Positions 42,974 through 47,030 of a stretch of 47,030 nucleotides of DNA are shown one piece after another. A model generated the notes under the pieces. It saw nothing but the letters and a program-made list of their open reading frames with translations. It ran no database searches and was not told the origin of the DNA. The stretch is from Sulfurimonas sp. (GTDB taxonomy: Bacteria; Campylobacterota; Campylobacteria; Campylobacterales; Sulfurimonadaceae), in the NCBI GenBank assembly GCA_027448805.1, contig DAIDMU010000017.1:1-47030 (forward strand). Reading direction: 5' to 3'. A program made the translations under genes and the position numbers. Each line of letters starts with the position of its first letter. Positions within the stretch are counted from its first letter, which is position 1.

Positions 42974-43587
42974 TAGGAATCGTTGACTACAACATGGGAA
43001 ATTTGGCAAGCGTTCAAAACGCTTTTGCCAAATTGGGTGCCGATACGGTTGTTGAGAGCAATCCGGATAAATTTAAAGATTATGAGAAGCTTATACTTCC
43101 GGGAGTAGGCGCATTTCCGGATGCTATGGAGCATTTGCGAGAGCGAAATATGATTGAAGCTATAAAAGAGTATGCAGCAAGTTCAAAACCGATACTTGGA
43201 ATATGTCTTGGTATGCAGCTTCTCTTTGAGAGCAGTGAAGAGTTTGGAAATCATGAAGGATTAGGGCTTATAAAAGGGAAGGTAGTAGCTTTTGATATAT
43301 CTAAATTCAGTGAACCTTTAAAAGTTCCTCATATGGGCTGGAATAGAATGTTTACAAAAGAGCACCCGCTTTTTAAAGGCTTAGACAAAGAGCATTACCT
43401 CTATTTTGTACACTCCTATCACGCAGTTTGTGAAGATGAGAATGATGTTGTCGGCAAAACTATATATGGTTATGAGTTTGCATCGGCCGTAGCACACAAA
43501 AACGTTATGGGAATCCAGCCGCATCCTGAAAAAAGCCATACCAACGGGCTTAAAATTTTGGAAAATTTTATCAATATAAAACTGTAA
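42970..43587 (+). CDS. hisH: Imidazole glycerol phosphate synthase subunit HisH
   Basis: Glutaminase subunit that supplies ammonia to HisF in histidine synthesis. Class I amidotransferase triad: Cys79 (GICLGMQLLFE), His185 and Glu187 (IQPHPEKSH). N-terminal MIGIVDYNMGNLASVQNAF and the oxyanion PGVGAFPDAM are typical. 205 residues. HisF is not in the window; hisA follows after a 131-base structured spacer. Confidence 0.96.
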   Translation: MIGIVDYNMGNLASVQNAFAKLGADTVVESNPDKFKDYEKLILPGVGAFPDAMEHLRERNMIEAIKEYAASSKPILGICLGMQLLFESSEEFGNHEGLGLIKGKVVAFDISKFSEPLKVPHMGWNRMFTKEHPLFKGLDKEHYLYFVHSYHAVCEDENDVVGKTIYGYEFASAVAHKNVMGIQPHPEKSHTNGLKILENFINIKL

Positions 43588-43592
43588 ATTCT

Positions 43593-43666
43593 GGTTCAAA
43601 GAGCCAAGCTTTAGTCGCCTTAGCGGCGTAAGCGAAGATAAAGGTACTTTGTTCCTTTATCGAACC
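43593..43666 (+). repeat. Structured element between hisH and hisA (three-way-junction-like)
   Basis: Outer arms GGTTC (43593-43597) and GAACC (43662-43666) enclose two hairpins: GCTT...CGCC-TTAGC-GGCG.AAGC (43608-43633) and GATAAAGGTAC-TTT-GTTCCTTTATC (43637-43661, one T-T mismatch). The second hairpin resembles the AAGAAAC-TCA-GTTCCTT stem of the 18.6-kb repeats, and CTTTAGT(C)GCC-TAGCGGC resembles 7.87 kb. Probably a dispersed intergenic repeat transcribed within the his operon. Confidence 0.6.
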
Positions 43667-43718
43667 AATTAAATGGAGGTTTCCTTCATTTTATGAAATA
43701 AAATTAAGGAGAAAATGC

Positions 43719-44429
43719 ATGACTTTATACCCTGCAATTGATTTAAAAGACGGAAAAGCGGTAAGGCTGACGAAGGGCCTTATGGAGAGTGCTAAAATAT
43801 ACTCAGATGAGCCGTGGATGCTTGTAAAGAAGTTTGAAGAGATGGGTGCCGGGTGGGTGCATTTGGTTGATTTAAACGGTGCCTTTGCAGGTGAGCCGAA
43901 AAATTTAGAGCAGATTATAAAAATTAGGCAAAATTGTAATGTAAAACTTGAGCTTGGCGGCGGAATCAGAGATGAAGCTACGATTAAAAAGATGCTTGAA
44001 ATAGGGATAGACAGGGTGATTTTAGGCTCAATTGCCGTTAAAGATTCAAAGTTTGTTAAAGAGATGGCGGCAAAATATCCTATCGCAGTCGGAATAGACG
44101 CTATTAACGGATTTGTAGCCGTTGAGGGGTGGGGCGAAGTAAGCGAGATGAGAGCTACTGATTTGGCAAGAGAGTTTGCCAATGCAGGGGTTGAAGCAAT
44201 TATATGCACAGATGTTTCAAAGGATGGAACGCTCAGCGGAGTAAACGTAGATTTTACCGTAGAAATAGCAAGAGCAAGCGGAATTAGCACGATTGCTAGC
44301 GGCGGTGTTAAAGATGAGAGTGATATTGAAGCGCTAGTCTCTACAAATATAGTCGATGGTGTAATTATAGGCAAGGCATATTATGAGGGAACTCTCGACC
44401 TGCCAAAGATGTTCAGGCGATTTGGTTAA
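43719..44429 (+). CDS. hisA: Phosphoribosylformimino-5-aminoimidazole carboxamide ribotide isomerase
   Basis: Fourth step of histidine synthesis. TIM barrel with catalytic Asp8 ([17 protein letters not shown]), the phosphate site [27 protein letters not shown], second catalytic Asp in [13 protein letters not shown], and [16 protein letters not shown]. 236 residues. AAGGAG ribosome binding site. A 227-residue minus-strand ORF over the same DNA is a shadow. Confidence 0.96.
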   Translation: MTLYPAIDLKDGKAVRLTKGLMESAKIYSDEPWMLVKKFEEMGAGWVHLVDLNGAFAGEPKNLEQIIKIRQNCNVKLELGGGIRDEATIKKMLEIGIDRVILGSIAVKDSKFVKEMAAKYPIAVGIDAINGFVAVEGWGEVSEMRATDLAREFANAGVEAIICTDVSKDGTLSGVNVDFTVEIARASGISTIASGGVKDESDIEALVSTNIVDGVIIGKAYYEGTLDLPKMFRRFG

Positions 44430-44510
44430 GCTCTGCTTAATCGTAAAATAAATAAAATTTAGGTATCATTATTGATTAAATTTGCAAATATTTGAAGAAA
44501 AGGATTTCAT

Positions 44511-44885
44511 TTGAAATTACTTGTTGTTGATGATAGCTCCACTATGCGCCGTATTATAAAAAACACACTCTCAAGACTCGGTCATGAGGATATACTCGAG
44601 GGTGGTGACGGCGTTGAGGGGTGGAATGCTCTAGATAAAAATCCAAATGTTGATATGTTAATCACGGATTGGAATATGCCTGAAATGAATGGATTGGAGC
44701 TTGTTAAAAAAGTTCGTGCTGATGCCCGCTTTAAAGATTTGCCTATAATTATGGTAACTACCGAGGGCGGCAAAGCTGAAGTTATAACTGCTTTAAAGGC
44801 CGGTGTTAACAACTATATTGTTAAGCCATTTACTCCTCAAGTTTTAAAAGAAAAACTTGGTGCTGTTATGGGCATTGAGGTGTAA
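44511..44885 (+). CDS. cheY: Chemotaxis response regulator CheY
   Basis: Single receiver domain of 124 residues that, when phosphorylated by CheA, binds the flagellar switch. Acidic pair Asp7-Asp8 (VVDDSST), phospho-acceptor Asp53 (LITDWNMPEMNG), Thr83/84 (MVTTEGG) and Lys105 (YIVKPFTP). The DWNMP context is typical of CheY. TTG start with AAAGGA upstream. The cheY-prmA-ftsH order is the one I recall in Helicobacter and Campylobacter. Confidence 0.94.
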   Translation: MKLLVVDDSSTMRRIIKNTLSRLGHEDILEGGDGVEGWNALDKNPNVDMLITDWNMPEMNGLELVKKVRADARFKDLPIIMVTTEGGKAEVITALKAGVNNYIVKPFTPQVLKEKLGAVMGIEV

Positions 44886-45712
44886 TGCAAGAGCATTACT
44901 TTGAATTAGTTGTCAATGTATCTTCTCATCACGCACTCTTCTCAGATTTTTTAGCAGATACTTTACCGGTCGGTTTCGAAGAGACCGATAGCGGTTTTAT
45001 TATTAGAAGCGATGATGAACTTGACACTATCGTATGGGGATTAGAGCAGTTTAGAGAGGCTTTGCAAAAGGCAACCGGAGAAAACATAGAGCTTGAATGC
45101 AAACAGACAAAACTTAAAAGCAGCGATTGGGTAAAGATTTACCAAGATAGTGTTCAGCCGCTTAGTATCGATAAATTTTATATTCATCCAACATGGGATG
45201 AGCCAAGCAAAGATTTAATAAATATAGCAATAGACCCAGCCTTGGCATTTGGCACTGGACACCACCCGACGACCGCATCCGCACTAAGAGCTATTGCAAA
45301 GTATGTAAAAAAAGGCGACAGAGTTTTAGATGTGGGATGTGGAAGCGGAATACTTGGTGTTGCGGCAATAAAGCTCGGTGCTGTGGTTGATGCCTGCGAT
45401 ACGGATATTGCATGTATAGAGAACAGCACGCTCAATGCCGAGCTAAACTGTGTAAAGTTTAACAATCTTTGGGAAGGCTCTTGCAGTATGACCAAAGAGA
45501 GTTATGATATTGTAGTAGCAAATATAGTCGCAGATGTTTTAATTTTTATAGCAAACGATTTAAAGAGTGTTTTAAAAAAGAACGGAATTCTCGTATTATC
45601 TGGAATATTAGATAAATATGAATCAAAGGTTTTGAAATTTTATCAAGATTTTGAAATAAAAGAAAAAATAGCTCAGGACGAATGGGTTACACTAATACTA
45701 AAAGCAAGGTAA
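44885..45712 (+). CDS. prmA: Ribosomal protein L11 methyltransferase
   Basis: SAM-dependent methyltransferase that trimethylates L11. The N-terminal L11-recognition part spans about 1-110. The PrmA signature IDPALAFGTGHHPTTASALRAI and SAM motif I VLDVGCGSGILGVAAIKLGA follow, then the NIVADVLIFIA motif (usually NIxAxxL). 275 residues. ATG overlaps the cheY stop by one base. Confidence 0.95.
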   Translation: MQEHYFELVVNVSSHHALFSDFLADTLPVGFEETDSGFIIRSDDELDTIVWGLEQFREALQKATGENIELECKQTKLKSSDWVKIYQDSVQPLSIDKFYIHPTWDEPSKDLINIAIDPALAFGTGHHPTTASALRAIAKYVKKGDRVLDVGCGSGILGVAAIKLGAVVDACDTDIACIENSTLNAELNCVKFNNLWEGSCSMTKESYDIVVANIVADVLIFIANDLKSVLKKNGILVLSGILDKYESKVLKFYQDFEIKEKIAQDEWVTLILKAR

Positions 45713-45721
45713 AAGATAGAT

Positions 45722-46970
45722 ATGCAAAACAAAGATGACAACAATAATAAAGATAATAATTTTTTTAATAAAAATCCACTGATTACTTTTGCAATATTTT
45801 CAGTAGTAATTATTTTGCTTTTTAAAGCTTTAATAGGTGAAAACAGCGCCACCGATAGTGCGCCAGTCGGAACCAAAAGAGCTAAGCAAATAAGTTACTC
45901 CGAGTTAAAATCATTAATAGAAACAAAGGGTGTAAGCAAAGTTGATATTGGACAGAGTTATATCAAAGCTTACTCATCTGATAACTCCACCCTTTATACA
46001 ACAAGGATTGTGCCAAGCGATGTTAAATTGACAGAGCAGTTAGACAAGCAAGGCATAGAGTATAGCGGTTTTAGCGAAACAAACTGGTTTACAGAGATGT
46101 TTGGATGGCTGTTTCCATTTTTAATTATTATAGCTATATGGATGTTTTTTGCCGGACGTATGCAAAAAAGCATGGGCAGCGGAATTTTGGGAATGGGCAC
46201 TTCTAAAAAAATGATTAACTCAGAAAAACCAAAAACTAAGTTTGATGATGTAGCTGGTGTTGAAGAGGCAAAGGAAGAGGTGCAAGAGATAGTTGACTTC
46301 TTAAAATATCCTGGCCGCTACGTAGAGATTGGCGCAAAGATACCAAAGGGTGTTTTGTTGGTTGGCAGTCCCGGTACTGGTAAAACACTTTTGGCAAAAG
46401 CGGTTGCAGGCGAAGCGGATGTACCGTTTTTTTCTGTAACTGGCTCAAGCTTTATTGAGATGTTTGTAGGGGTCGGAGCAGCTCGTGTTCGCGACTTGTT
46501 TGAGCAGGCAAAAAAAGATGCGCCGAGTATAATCTTTATAGATGAGATAGACGCAATAGGCAAAAGCCGTGCAGCCGGTGCAAATATGGGCGGAAATGAT
46601 GAGAGGGAACAAACTCTAAATCAGCTTTTAGCAGAGATGGACGGATTTGGAACAGATACGCCCGTCATCATTTTGGCAGCAACAAATAGACCTGAAATAC
46701 TTGATCAGGCGCTTTTGCGTCCGGGACGCTTTGACAGACAAGTTCTAGTTGACAAACCTGACTATGAGGGGCGCATTAAAATTTTAACGGTCCACGTTAA
46801 AGGCGTAAAAATGGATGAGGATGTTGATCTTAAAGAGGTTGCTCGTCTCACTGCTGGTTTGGCAGGCGCAGACTTGGCAAATATAATCAACGAAGCAGCA
46901 CTTTTAGCAGGCAGAAAAAGCCAAAAAACAGTAACCCAAAAAGACCTTTACGAGTCGGTGGAGCGCGCTC
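45722..46970 (+). CDS. ftsH: ATP-dependent zinc metalloprotease FtsH (3' end broken)
   Basis: Membrane-anchored AAA+ protease. Asn/Asp/Lys-rich N-terminus, first membrane helix about 20-37 ([18 protein letters not shown]), periplasmic domain, second helix ([15 protein letters not shown]), then Walker [15 protein letters not shown], Walker [13 protein letters not shown], second region of homology [21 protein letters not shown]. The frame is true FtsH to VERA (about residue 416). The next bases are reverse-complement FtsH, so the protease domain with its HEXXH site is absent and the track tail ending RFHL is not real. Starts 9 bases after prmA. Confidence 0.95.
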
Positions 46971-47030
46971 CAAATCATTTCCGGCACCTGTTGAGATTTC
47001 ACCTATAAACACCTCTTCAGCCGCACGTCC
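46959..47030 (-). other. Inverted ftsH segment at the window end (foldback, inversion or misassembly)
   Basis: Read on the minus strand from 47030, the DNA encodes [23 protein letters not shown], a conserved part of the FtsH protease domain that should lie roughly 100 codons downstream of 46970 on the plus strand. The switch occurs in TGGAGCGCGCTCCA (46959-46972), a perfect 14-bp palindrome. Confidence 0.93.

Noticed and set aside
43691-44374. 227-aa minus-strand ORF
   Set aside because: It lies wholly antisense to hisA, is Ser/Thr/Ile/Pro-rich as expected of a shadow frame, and has no recognisable motif.
44426-44440. Small hairpin TTAAGC-TCT-GCTTAA after hisA as a terminator
   Set aside because: Only a 6-bp AT-containing stem with no following T-tract.
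45184-45495. 103-aa minus-strand ORF
   Set aside because: Antisense to the SAM-binding core of prmA; shadow frame.
46962-47008. Natural C-terminal truncation of FtsH ending in RFHL
   Set aside because: The tail is translated from reverse-complement ftsH DNA, so it reflects a junction and not a native protein end.

Overview
The window is typical AT-rich, densely packed chromosome of a Campylobacterota (Epsilonproteobacteria) bacterium, most likely a Sulfurimonas-like sulfur or hydrogen oxidiser. This rests on recalled gene order, not on a search: gap-pgk-tpiA-fabI, nusA / HP0268-like / miaB / DUF374, panB-ruvB and cheY-prmA-ftsH are all orders I know from Campylobacter and Helicobacter. Promoters mostly show a clear TATAAT -10 box without an obvious -35, as is usual in this phylum. 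No CRISPR array, insertion sequence, prophage or rRNA was seen, and no gene-free stretch exceeds 300 bases.

Layout. 1-3.4 kb: glycolysis/gluconeogenesis genes (gap, cut by the window start, pgk, tpiA) and fabI. 3.4-6.5 kb: a small lipoprotein, an outer-membrane porin behind a four-copy 11-bp array, and an orphan peptide-type ABC permease. 6.5-16.7 kb: nusA diverging from an HP0268-like/miaB/acyltransferase/Xer recombinase run that continues into three genes resembling a PilM-PilN-PilO assembly platform, then rimO-tilS (minus strand) and a flavoprotein. 16.7-21.2 kb: tRNA-Val, pckA, a repeat cluster, and uvrB-dedA. 21.4-24.2 kb: two unusual lipoproteins, one with ankyrin repeats.

24.2-30.4 kb holds the most interesting block: a six-gene minus-strand operon with a TolC-like channel, MacA-like adaptor, MacB-type ATPase and permease as separate proteins, and then, translationally coupled, a radical SAM/SPASM enzyme and a 2-oxoglutarate/Fe(II) oxygenase. 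A 43-aa secreted peptide gene diverges from it. 30.5-33.8 kb: a second notable operon, with a RimB-like retropepsin, RimK ligase, M42-type aminopeptidase and short CorA; this looks like a glutamate-tail write/erase/recycle cassette.

33.9-35 kb: small acidic and coiled-coil proteins, a ZapA-like protein and tRNA-Arg(GCG). 35-38.1 kb: rfbA-rfbB (dTDP-sugar synthesis) converging on an Hpt protein-trpA pair. 38.2-42 kb: panB-ruvB-AI-2E permease, facing a lipid A acyltransferase. 42-47 kb: a PDC-domain membrane protein, hisH, hisA, cheY, prmA and ftsH. The last ~60 bases are the reverse complement of a downstream part of ftsH, so the end of the window is chimeric or inverted and the ORF-track end of ftsH is not real.
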